From NCBI GenBank assembly GCA_026075535.2, contig AP026541.1, forward strand, positions 1,860,001 through 1,924,000: a stretch of 64,000 bases of DNA, read 5' to 3'. The notes below the pieces were generated by a model that worked only from the letters and a program-made list of their open reading frames with translations, did no database searches and had not been told where the DNA came from. A program made the position numbers and the translations under genes. Positions 55,001-64,000 of this stretch are shown here, piece after piece. This stretch comes from Tricholoma matsutake (taxonomy: Eukaryota > Basidiomycota > Agaricomycetes > Agaricales > Tricholomataceae). The first letter of the stretch is position 1. Every line of letters begins with the position of its first letter.

Positions 55001-55271
55001 TGGAGACTGATGTACAACTCACAAGAATTAAGGAATGCATGCCCCTGTGCACACGCACCATTAAATTTGGTGGGGGGGGACAGTTTGATCTGGGCATGCT
55101 CCTTAGTGGGTACATTAGGCGGTGCATCATTATTGGGCACACTTGGAGTTGCAATGGGGGGAATATTGGTTGTTGAGCTAGTCTCAAGGGTTCTGATGAA
55201 GTTTTTGATTGTAGATTTAAGCAAATCAATTTGCATGCATATTCTGGTAACCTCGCTTTCCAGTGTGTTGA
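49067..55271 (-). pseudogene. Gag-Pol of gypsy copy B/C, heavily mutated
   Basis: Read right to left: gag from 55271 (LESEV; then KEHAQIKLSPPTKFNGACAQ, about 55130); zinc knuckle CYCYGETGHKARAC (second Cys kept as YCYG); protease LLDSGATGLFINAH (about 53880); reverse transcriptase with FFGLTNSPATFQ and CIYLNDLL in place of YLDD (about 52710); RNase H (VEANSSDFAMGAMLS); integrase (HTCDLCLC; VKFVVELP; LSDCGPQF); a solo LTR; the rest of integrase (TTQQTPFLLDTG); and chromodomain ([15 protein letters not shown] near 49200-49250). Compared with copy A, many arginines are Cys, His or Gln, the signature of CGN to TGN or CAN. Clearly dead. Confidence 0.9.
49745..50999 (-). mobile_element. Solo LTR (I) inside integrase of copy B/C
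   Basis: 1255 bp bounded by TGTGG and CCACA (perfect 5-bp inverted ends, TG...CA). Flanks are GTGG on both sides (49741-49744 and 51000-51003), at least a 4-bp duplication. Copy A has uninterrupted coding sequence (CTTCCACTCAACAGACC) at this point. No coding sequence inside. Its family does not match the other LTRs in the window. Confidence 0.65.
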
Positions 55272-55694
55272 TAGTGTTTGAAGGTCCAGTTCATCGAACC
55301 AGAAAAAAACCACAACCGGACTGAACCAAACTGTGGTTCAGTCTTTTTCAGGTTGTGGTTGTCCTAATTTTCTCACTCTGTCAGTTGTGGTTGTAATAGA
55401 TTGAATATATATTTAAAACCGATTGAAACTGGTTCTAACTGGTTGCAACCAACTATACCTACTGTAACTAAAATAAAATAGTACTGAAGTTGATGAAGAA
55501 AAAGAAATGCAAAAAGCAAAGGTTTATATACCATGCGGCTGCACACAGACCATTTGGTCACATTTGCACACCCAAATGAAAAGGTGGTGCCACTTGTTGA
55601 CACCATTCCCATGGCTGCCAAACCAACAATGCTGTTTCATTCTCTCTCCACTTCCACCACAGCCTACTTGCCTACCATGAACACATGCAAAAAT

Positions 55695-55788
55695 GGCCCA
55701 AACAACGCATGTTGCGTTGTTTGGGCCCTGGTATGTTTCTTTTGATTCCTTATTGTGTAATCAACTAACCATTTATTGTTATTTTTAG
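55695..55788 (+). other. Hairpin plus intron-like module
   Basis: GGCCCAAACAACGCA (55695-55709) and TGCGTTGTTTGGGCC (55713-55727) form a perfect 15-bp stem with a 3-base loop. GTATGT starts at 55731; CTAAC lies at 55765-55769 and TTTTTAG ends at 55788. The intron-like segment is 58 bases. Confidence 0.65.
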
Positions 55789-55933
55789 GTTTTTAACTTT
55801 TGATAATGATGATGAGGCCTACTATGGCTGCAAGCACCTGCTTGCAGGGTGGTAACGGGACCTGGAGGATCACTAACCGCACCCTGACCAGCACCACCAC
55901 CCGATGACAGGCCAAACAAATGAATGCAAAGAA

Positions 55934-56018
55934 AGCCCAGACGATGCCAATCATCATTTGGGCTCAGGTATGTTTTTTTTCTATTTGTGTAACTAACACT
56001 TTCATTCTTATTTGTTAG
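55934..56018 (+). other. Hairpin plus intron-like module
   Basis: AGCCCAGACGATG pairs with CATCATTTGGGCT (two mismatches, both G/A or C/T). GTATGT starts at 55968, CTAAC is near 55993-55997, and GTTAG ends at 56018. The intron-like segment is 51 bases. Confidence 0.6.
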
Positions 56019-56370
56019 GTTCATTCCTTTGATAATCACAACATCCAACTGCCAACCCACCATGGCAACTACCCTGACACAGCACCACCACCCAGCCTGT
56101 GAGCAACGGCTCACAGGGGGAGATGGGGGTGCTGACAGACAGGTCCGATGATGGGGGGATGACAGAAGGCCACACCAACCCTGACAATGACAACTACAAT
56201 GTGGCATGACTGCCATGTCACCAATGCCCACTGCCAGTGACAACCAATGCTCCCACCAATGCTGACACTGACAACAACAATGTGGCAGGTGTACCACATC
56301 ACCAATGACCACCACCAACATCGACTGTGCCGACATGCCACCAATGCCCACCATCAACTGACAACTGCAG

Positions 56371-57566
56371 TGATAGGTTGTCTCCTCAGCTCAAAGGCCG
56401 ATACACCATTCTAACCACATTCTAATCACATCGGCTAACTCCTATGAGGTCCCAGATGCAGTGTGACCCAGTCTATCGATCGCGATATCATATCGACCAC
56501 ATCAAAACATCACCAGCGACATCGATCGTACTGAGAAACCACATCACACAACCTTAGGACTACCTCGAAAGCCCCTAAGATCCCTCTAAATGACCATCAA
56601 ACATCCCCGATCAACGTCAAACAAACTGCGACTGCAATCAAACATCATCGACTGTCATCAACCATTGTTGAGCATTATTGATTGATGTTGAGAGACTATG
56701 AGTGACACCGGGCGCCGCATTTGTTATCTAAATGGTGGAAGACTATGCGCTAGGAAGTATTCCAACTTGTGCTCAAACCTGCTGATAGTAGGTCAGCCTC
56801 GTTCCAACTCCCTATCGTGTACAGAACCTGCTGGACAGATTATTGTGAGACTTAGCATGGTGTATACACAAAGGACAGTCTCTTTTTAGTTCTTTCCCTT
56901 TATTACTCCTTCATCATATGATATATCTCTTTCTTGTTCAGATTCCAGTCTCCTTTTTGGCCTTGTGCCTTAGCTCATATATTTTGCCTCATGTTCTACA
57001 CATGTTTCTTATACCATTTTAGGAAGTTTCTTTTAAAACATATAAAACTCTGTAGTATCTACTTGGAAATAACAAGAAATCGTCTTCACCTATTGTCTCG
57101 TATACAGTTCTAAGCATCCGATCAATCTTCCAAGAACAATCTAAGTCTCTACGAGTTTTCTCGATCGATGAGAAACCTCTGCGATCATTGCATCCTCAAT
57201 CTTCCTTCAATCCCCTTGTCGTTAGCACTAGCAACCATTCCAACACATCCTAGCTGTTGGCTATAGCCTTTGTATACTATCGACCTATCAAAAGGTCCTC
57301 AGAATTCACACTTCGACCATTGATGATAAAACTCGTTCACTGTCGATCTTGTCGATCATCCTCAATATCGATCAATACCCCATTGGACTGCATCAAACAC
57401 CTTCATCACTTATAGAACTACCTTTGTGACTAGTACCAACTAGTTGTCCTCCCATAGGTTGGACTGCAAACATTTGGAACATCTCGCACCCTTCCTCTGA
57501 CTCATGCAAATATCGTTGGTTGCCTCATCGGCTGTTTTGGTGGTTTTCCCGGGTTGAGCATCATCA
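56371..57566 (+). repeat. 5' LTR of retroelement D
   Basis: 1196 bp from TGATAGGTTGTCTCC to GAGCATCATCA. It is the inverted partner of 43563-44758. It is followed by TTTTGGAGCCCACTGTGAGG, the likely primer-binding region, and then a leader to gag at 57888. The small open frame at 56698-56889 is present in both copies but looks like chance. Confidence 0.85.
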
Positions 57567-57887
57567 TTTTTGGAGCCCACTGTGAGGGTTTCTGAATCAT
57601 TTCATTGTTGGACCAACCTCAACTTCCTCGGGTTAGGCCAACACAGGCAAGAAACCTTCATATTGATACTTGCCACGCCTTCAAATCTCTCAAACAATCG
57701 GAATTCCTATTTCCGAAGCAGAATCTACTCATCGTAGACTATTTCCTTCACTTATATCATCGCCTTCCACATTGTCATCCACTTCTTCGTCATCATCATA
57801 AACCTCTTCATTCATCCTGCCAACAACTTTGACACCTCTACCATCCTTTACACAAGTCTTAACCCTACCCCTTGAGTCATCACATTC

Positions 57888-58405
57888 ATGACTACCCAAA
57901 CCGTGATGCCAGCTCGTGGGCATTCAACCACTCCGAAGTTTGACCCTACTCAACCTCGAGAGCTCCAGCAATACTTAGAAGAGCTTGAATTATTGTTCCC
58001 AACCTGCGGCATCACTGAATCAAATCTAATGAAGAAACACGCTTGTCGCTATTGCAACATCGACTCTTCCAAACTCTGGGAATCGCTTCCAGAATATCAG
58101 CCAGGCACTTCCTTCAACAAATTTCGAACAGCAGTACATAAACTCTATCCCAGCTCGGAAGACGATCGCAAGTGGAGCATATTGGACATGGACAAATTAG
58201 TGGGAGAACAGCTATGCATTGGGATATTTGATGTGAACGATCTAGGAATGTATTATTGTGCATTCTACAACATTACTCACTTTTTGCGAGCAAAGAATAG
58301 GATCTTGGAAGCCAAGCAAAGCAGAGCTTATGTTTGAGGATTCCAACCCGGCTTATGGACTCAAATTGTTAAGACTATAGGTCTCAACTCAGCCTTGGAT
58401 CTGTA
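57888..58405 (+). pseudogene. Gag of retroelement D, interrupted
   Basis: From ATG 57888: RGHSTTPKFDPTQPRELQQY, LEELELLFPTCGI, KKHACRYCNIDSSKLWESLP, FRTAVHKLYPSSEDDRKWSI, DMDKLVGEQLCIGI. This is a common agaricomycete gag-like family with an N-terminal capsid region. TGA 58335-58337 replaces an arginine codon (AYV, stop, GFQPGLWTQIVK). Sequence remains gag-like to 58405, where LTR F begins. The rest lies beyond that insertion, outside the window. Confidence 0.75.
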
Positions 58406-59038
58406 TGTTACAGTTGGAGGCTTTCCAACTGTCTTGTATTGCACTAGGAGGCTTTCCTAGCGTATTGGGCTTCCCGCCTTCACTTGGGTACTTCCTCAAG
58501 TCATCATGGCTATCCATACTCAGAGGCTTTCTGAGCAGACCATAGGTTTGTATATCACAGTTGGAGGCTTTCCTCCAACTGTCGAGTTCAATGTTATCAC
58601 AGCTAGGGGCTTCCTAAGCTGTCAAGTGTTCTGGTTGAGTCTAAGACTGTTATTTGAATTAGGTCAAGCTGAGGAATACAGGCAGTATTACTACAGCTTA
58701 TATACAGTTTAAAGATACCTAAATCGGAATGCAGGATCATTATCAAGTAAAAATAGAAAGAACAATAGAAATGACAGGCCTCATGCCTCGCATGAGGCGT
58801 CCGATGTCACGGAGTGCTGCGGCGCAGCATGTTGATCATGAGAGTCCGATGTCACGGACCTCATGTCAAGGGGCTGTCATACCACAGCATGTGTGGGAGT
58901 GGGTTTGGGTGCATGGAGTCACCATGCATCAAAGCGTCTCCCATCGGAGGTGAGTCAAGTTGAATCAGAAAAATAAAGTACCCGGTCTTGCCGGCATATG
59001 TCTGGTCATCCTGGGTTACAATAACAAAAATCGTAACA
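58406..59038 (-). repeat. 3' LTR of gypsy element F
   Basis: 633 bp, TGTTAC...GTAACA at the ends. On minus it starts TGTTACGATTTTTG after a polypurine tract (GATAGAAAGAGGGTGA, 59039-59054) and ends CCAACTGTAACA. It sits inside gag of element D (left flank CTGTA). Its 3' half on minus holds the stem-loop array. A GCCTCATGCCTCGCATGAGGC hairpin-like segment lies near 58777. Confidence 0.8.
58411..58621. repeat. Array of seven stem-loops with GGCTT loops
   Basis: Arms and loops: CAGTTGG-AGGCTTT-CCAACTG (58411-58431); CTAGG-AGGCTTT-CCTAG (58444-58460); GGG-CTT-CCC (near 58467); ACTTGGG...CTCAAGT (58482-58501); CTCAGA-GGCTT-TCTGAG (58519-58535); CAGTTGGAGG-CTTT-CCTCCAACTG (58558-58581); CAGCTAGG...CCTAAGCTG (58600-58621). 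Arms differ but pair; the GGCTT core is constant in most. Confidence 0.75.
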
Positions 59039-59437
59039 TCACCCTCTTTCTATCTTTGAAGTCACTGACTTCAAATAATATCTTTGTTCCTCCTCCAGGG
59101 TTTGATTGCATGTGGTCTGGATAGATGAATGGGTTGGGGCTGAGGGGTGCGATGGAGGAATAACTTGTGTCCAAACTCAGACCACGATCGGGTTCTTCTG
59201 GTTTGTGCTGCCTCAGGCAGTGGTGTCAGCGGGGTGGTGATCTTGTTGAGAGGTGGGTTCTCCATAGGGCATTGTAAAATGGAGAATTTGATGTCTGTAA
59301 TCAGGGGTTCGGGTCTTGGTCAAAAGATGGCATAGAGGCAGAATACAAAGGTCAGGGCTGCGGCCACAGCCAGGATCGTGCCAACGACGATGGTGAGGAT
59401 CTCAATCCCTGTGGGTATGGTTCCACCTCTACAGCCG

Positions 59438-62400
59438 TCACTGTCGTTTATATGCTCCTAGAATTTTTTCGGCATGTTTTAGGTTTCCCTTGGGCTCCCA
59501 TGAGTTCTCCGAGGTCGGGTATCCGACCCACTTCACTAGGAAGTGCATGGTCCTTCCTTTCTTTTTATGTCTGATGATCGCTTCCACTTCATACTCTGAT
59601 TCGCCTTCTATCAGGTCAGGTGGTGGTTCTGGGAAGTTTGGTCCATGTGTCTCAGTTTCTTTGTATGGGGAAAGAAGTGCCACATGGAATACCGGGTGTA
59701 TTTTCCACTGTTCTGGTAACTTCAGTTGATAGGAGAGTGGGCTCAGGACCTTCTCGATAGAGAACGGTCCTTCTCTTTTCGGTGCGAGCTTCTTTGTTTG
59801 GTGTGTTGTTCTGAGGTTCTTCGCTTCTAGCCACACTCTGTCTCCTTCTTTGAATGGGGTGAAGTGCCTTGTTGTTCTTTCCACCATCATTTGTCTGGCC
59901 AACTCGTGAGTTGCCTTCGCTTTGTCTCGGGCCCGTTGCAGTGCAACTATTCATTTTTCTATGGCCAGTATGTTCGTCTTCAGGTAGGGGAGTGGGATCG
60001 CCTTGGGCTCATAGCCCATCATGAGGTAGAATGGGGAGTTCTTCTGTATGGAGTGTGTCCTCTGGTTGTGTGTGAACTCCATGGTCGGGAGGAGGTGCTT
60101 CCAATTCTCCTGGTTGTTCGAGCAGAAGATCCGTAAGTATACTTCCACTTCCTGGTTCACCCGTTCTGTCTCCCCATCGGTCTGGGGGTGGTATGCTGTG
60201 CTCATTGCCAGCTTGATTCTGAGCAGTCTTCCTAGCTGCTGGAACAGCTGCGAGGCAAATCTGGGATCTCTGTCAGAGATGATCTTGTCTGGGAGGCCAA
60301 ATCATTTGTAGACATAGTCTAGATAGAGGGTGGCCGCTCCCAATGCATCCACAGTTTTCCTGCAAGGGATAAAAATTACCCCCTTTGTAAGCCCATGGTC
60401 TACCACGACCATGAGTGCATCATAACCATCGGACTCTGGTAGGTCGGTTATGAAATCTGTTGTCACCATTGTGAATGGTCTTGTCGCTTCAGATTTGATC
60501 AGTTGTAGTGGGGGGGTCATCAGGTGCATGTTGACCTTCATCTGCTGGCATACTGCACATCCAGCAATGTAGTTTTTGATGTACATCATCATCCCTGGCC
60601 ACCAGTAGTCTCTCCTGATCATTTCGGTCATTTGCCATTGTCCCGGGTGTCCGCTGGTTACTCCTTGGTGGTATTTTTGCACCAGCTTCTTCCATAGTTC
60701 TCCATTGTCCGGGACGTAACACCTGTCTCGGAAGAATAGAAGGCCATCTTCTATCTTCCAGTCTTCCAATGCCAACTTTATTGGCGGTGTTCCTTTGGTC
60801 TTTAGCGCCTCGATAGCCCTCTTCACCAGGTCATCTTTCATGATGCCCCCTGCGAGCAAGTCATGCATTTCAGTGTCGATGAATTTCATGAATACTGTCT
60901 CTGGTAGCATCGTGACATCTTCATTATCATTGTCTTCTTCCAGTATGTGGTCTGCTCTCCATGATAACACATCGCTCTGTACCATCTGTGATCCAGGCAC
61001 ATGGACAATCTGCAAGTCGAATTCCAATAGGAATAAGCTCCATCTTGCCTGTCACCTGTTCAGTTTCTGTGCCGTTCGGAAGTACGTCAAGTTCTTGTGG
61101 TCCGATAGGATTACCACTGGGTGTTCTAGGTAGTGTCTCCAGGTCTCTAGCGACCATATTATCGCTAGTAGCTCCCTGTCATAGATTTCATAGTTCCGTT
61201 CCGTTGGTGTTAGCACATGCGATATGTATCCACATGGATGCCAGTCTCCATTCGTGTCCCTTTGTCTCAGCGCTCCTCCTGTTGCATGTTTTGAGGCATC
61301 TGATTTGATCGTGAATGGCTTTGTTGGGTCTGGCATCAGCAGTACCAGCACTTCTGCGAATTTCCTTTTCAGTGTTTGAAAGGCCTGTTTGCATTCCGTT
61401 GTCCAGTCAAATGTCTTGTTCTTCTTTGTCAGTTCATTAAGCGGTCTGCTTGTCTCTGCAAAATGTCTGATAAACTTCCTGTAGAAGTTTCCAAATCCCA
61501 GGAAGGACCTGACTGCCTTTACATTTGTCAGGGTTGGCCAATCTTGTATACCTGCCAGTTTTGTGTTGTCCATGGCAATTTCATTGGGTCGGATGATCAG
61601 ACCCAAGAATTCCACCTCATGGACATCAAATTTGCATTTCTCTGGCTTCAGGTATAAGTCGTTTTCTGCCAGTCTTTGCAGTACCCTCTTTGTCCTTTCC
61701 TGGTGCTCATTCTGATCCTTGGAGAATATCAGGATGTCATCCATATAAATCACGAGCCACCCCTCTCTGATCATGTTGCGGAATATCTCGTTCATCATTG
61801 CCTGGAAGGTCGCTGGTGAGTTGCATAATCTGAAGAACATCACCGTTGGTTCAAACAGCCCCCAATTTGTTTTGAAGGCTGCCTTCCATTGATCTCCGTC
61901 CTTGATTCTGATGTTGTGATATCCCCATCGGATGTCCAATTTTGTAAACCATTTCGCCCCTCTTAGTTTGTCCAACAGGTCTCCCACCAGTGGCAGCAGG
62001 TAGGTGTTCTTGATCGTTCCATTATTCAAGTACCTGTAATCTTGGCAGGGTCGTAGCACGTCCGAGTCCTTCTTCGCAACGAAGAAGAATGGCAATGCCA
62101 TGGGTGATTTCAATGGTCGGATGTATCCTTTCTGCAGGCTTTCATCAAGAAACTTGTTGAGTTTCTTTTGTTCTGCCAGCGACAACGGGTAAACCCTGCA
62201 ATCCTTTGCTACAAAGTCCAGTTTCAGTTCGATTGCGTGATCCCAGGGTCTTGATTCTGGGAATCGTTCCGATGCTTCCTTTTTGAATATCCGTCAGTAC
62301 TCCTTATACTGTTCGGGGAGTAGTTCATCTAGGGTCTTCTGTTCGGGGTCTCCTTCCTTCTTGTGTGTCAGGTGTTGAGAGACCAATGTCTTTGCCCTAA

Positions 62401-64000
62401 TCCAGATATTTTGTCCATAAGCATATCGCAGTGATCCTTTTGCCTTTATGATCCGAGAGATTGTCTTCATTGTCAGAGAATATCCGTATCTTGGCTCGTC
62501 ATACTCCTCTGTCAGTGGTGTCCTAGCTGGTTCAAATATTCCAATGACGGGTTCTCCTCAGATGTAGGCGACCAGTAGCTTGTCGTCTTCGATCCTTAGT
62601 TTGGGTGTCTCTTTCGGTTGTTCTGTTGCCTATTCCATTGCCTGTTCCATTGCCTGTTTGTGGTTTGCCTGTGCTGAGTTTTCCTTCTCAGTTTCTTCTT
62701 CATCTTGTGGCCCAATAGGCTCCGCATCTTGAAGAGTCATGATCATGATCTCTTCATCATCAATTTCTTTGATTGTCACTTTCCTTGTCTTGACAGGCAT
62801 CTTGCTTCTTCTTGGTTCTTTGTGGAGGACTCCTCCCATCAGTTTCGCCTTGGCAACAACTCTTCGGCATTGCTCTTGGCATTCTTCTTTTGCCAGTTCT
62901 TCTTTCTTGTTTTTCAGGGCTATCTTTTCCCTTGCTTTCGCGACTATTTGGGCCAATGCCAGTCGTCCTTCTTCTTTTCTAGCGGCCAGTTTCTCCAGCT
63001 CTCTGGTGGCCAGCTTTTTCCACTGTGCTCATTCTTCCTCAGCGGCTTTCTTCTTGAGGGCGAGCTTCTCTTGATCTCTAGCAATGATGCCTTGGCACCA
63101 TGCCTGTTGTTCTTCTTTTGTCATGTCTAAGGGGTTCTTCTTCTTTTCAGTTCCCTTCTGACACCATGACAGGTGTTCATTGTCAGTTTTCTTGGTTTGT
63201 ACCCTACTGATAAGGGTTCTTCCTCTTCCATGTGAGAATTCAGGATGGGTCTTGTCATTCATCCTGAATTGGAAGGTTCCAATTCTCCAGTCAATTACCG
63301 GATTGATTCTCCTGAGCCATGGCAAGCCCAAGATGACTGATTCCTTTCCCAGTCCTGCAATGAGGAAGATCATTGGGAAAGTTCTTCCATTAATCGTCAA
63401 GAGTCCCTTGGTGTAGTGGGAAATCTCTCCTTTCTTGTTTGGGGTTCCGTCCATGTTCTTGACCTTGATCACCTTCTCCAGGGGGTACAGTTCGAATCCG
63501 CCGTCCTCTGTGAATTCATGACTCATGAATATCCCTCCCACTCCAGAGTCAAGTAGGGCTTCAGTTTCGATGGCTTTTTCTCTGCCTGTCCCTACCACTT
63601 TGACATCTAAATACATAGATTGATTTTTCAAAGTGGCTAGTAGTACAGAGCAGACGGAAAGTTCGGTGGTACCTGGCATCGAGGCAGGCCACCCCTTCAA
63701 AAACCCTCATCTCTGATGGCAGCGACAGCTGTCGCTTTCTCTTCTCCATTGAGTTCATTCAAGATCGCTCAGATCTTCAAGTAGGCTTCTTTGCCTTTGT
63801 TCTTTGGGAAAGGCCGGTCCTCGGTCCTTGTTTCCCCTTTCTTGTGTTCAGTTGCTCTGTGTCCAGGCTGGTGGCACACAAAGCACAACCCTTTCTTCAT
63901 GTGTTCAATCCTCTCCTGGTAGGAGAGGCGGTTGATCTTGAGTGGGGTTTCCTTTGCCTTAGAGGCTGGGAGCTTCTTCGTAAAAGTCTCCTGCAGCCTC
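59438..64000 (-). pseudogene. Gag-Pol of gypsy element F (chromodomain type)
   Basis: Read right to left from beyond the window: zinc knuckle CFVCHQPGHRATEH (last Cys is His) near 63845; protease ALLDSGVGGIFMSHEF (63560-63510); acidic and Lys-rich linker; reverse transcriptase with [31 protein letters not shown] and [10 protein letters not shown] (near 61745); RNase H ([36 protein letters not shown]); integrase zinc region (CAVCQQMK), [38 protein letters not shown]; chromodomain FLVKWVGYPTSENSWEPKGN (near 59485). Stops TGA at 61054-61052, 60304-60302 and 59953-59951 each fall where arginine is expected (LNR-R-QAR, YVYK-R-FGLP, AIEK-R-IVAL). Otherwise well preserved; no frameshift was needed in this stretch apart from uncertain spots near 62200-62630. 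Confidence 0.85.

Larger units (their letters stand above)
55272..56370. mobile_element. hAT-like element, copy 6, right part (inverted)
   Basis: It begins TAGTGTTTGAAGGTCCAG next to TGTGTTGA, the complement of TCAACACA, which matches the target site TCGACACA at 43248 with one CpG change. It carries a TATATACC segment (near 55525), two hairpin/intron-like modules and two GAGC-type hairpins (55828-55847, 56097-56116). It is cut at 56371 by LTR D. Confidence 0.8.

Noticed and set aside
56698..56889. 63-residue frame present in both copies of LTR D
   Set aside because: Shared because the LTRs are copies; no domain and no independent evidence of coding.
58411..58621. CRISPR-like array in LTR F
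   Set aside because: Units are variable-arm hairpins with short irregular spacing, not identical repeats with unique spacers; the context is a eukaryotic retrotransposon.

Overview
The window looks like transposon-rich DNA from an agaricomycete fungus (Basidiomycota). The evidence is one intron-rich fungal transporter gene, chromodomain Ty3/gypsy elements, basidiomycete-type DDE transposases, a DUF6698-like fragment and strong loss of CpG in repeats. The intact gypsy element at 17238-23277 has 426-bp LTRs and is 6040 bp long. From memory this is very close to marY1 of Tricholoma matsutake, so that genus is my best guess, but I could not check it.

Layout. 1-5045: decayed gene fragments (a DUF6698-like gene, an unknown minus-strand gene, a diverged tandem repeat). 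5046-9200: three hAT-like non-autonomous elements, one nested in another, inside an old tandem repeat. 9376-9600: transposase fragment. 9888-12773: the only clear host gene, an MFS transporter. 13270-17237: small repeats, an array of hairpin and intron-like modules, a tRNA-like SINE remnant and a small TA-flanked MITE. 17238-23277: the gypsy element. 23490-28597: a DDE transposase pseudogene split by a PIF/Harbinger element and an hAT MITE. 29745-35491: a young Ty1/copia element on the minus strand. 36260-39622: a second module array and a 1.5-kb hAT element. 40757-42632: gypsy gag and protease remnant.

42633-58405 is a rearranged nest. The 5' LTR and gag start of a second gypsy copy lie on the plus strand (42633-43255). 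The rest of that copy lies on the minus strand (55271-48674). The two halves of one hAT element and two 1196-bp LTRs of another retrotransposon sit at the junctions in opposite orientations, which implies an inversion. A fragment of a copia gag inside the nest is split by a Mutator-like MITE. 58406-64000 is a third chromodomain gypsy element (minus strand, running off the window), whose LTR carries an array of seven stem-loops.

Two processes dominate. Elements inserted repeatedly into one another; at least six insertions can be dated relative to each other by target-site duplications. CpG sites decayed to TpG/CpA, turning CGA arginine codons into TGA stops. The least explained signal is a set of short stem-loops whose arms change sequence from copy to copy but stay complementary. 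One class sits directly before intron-like GTATGT...CTAAC...TTTAG segments. These occur inside the hAT elements and in separate arrays.
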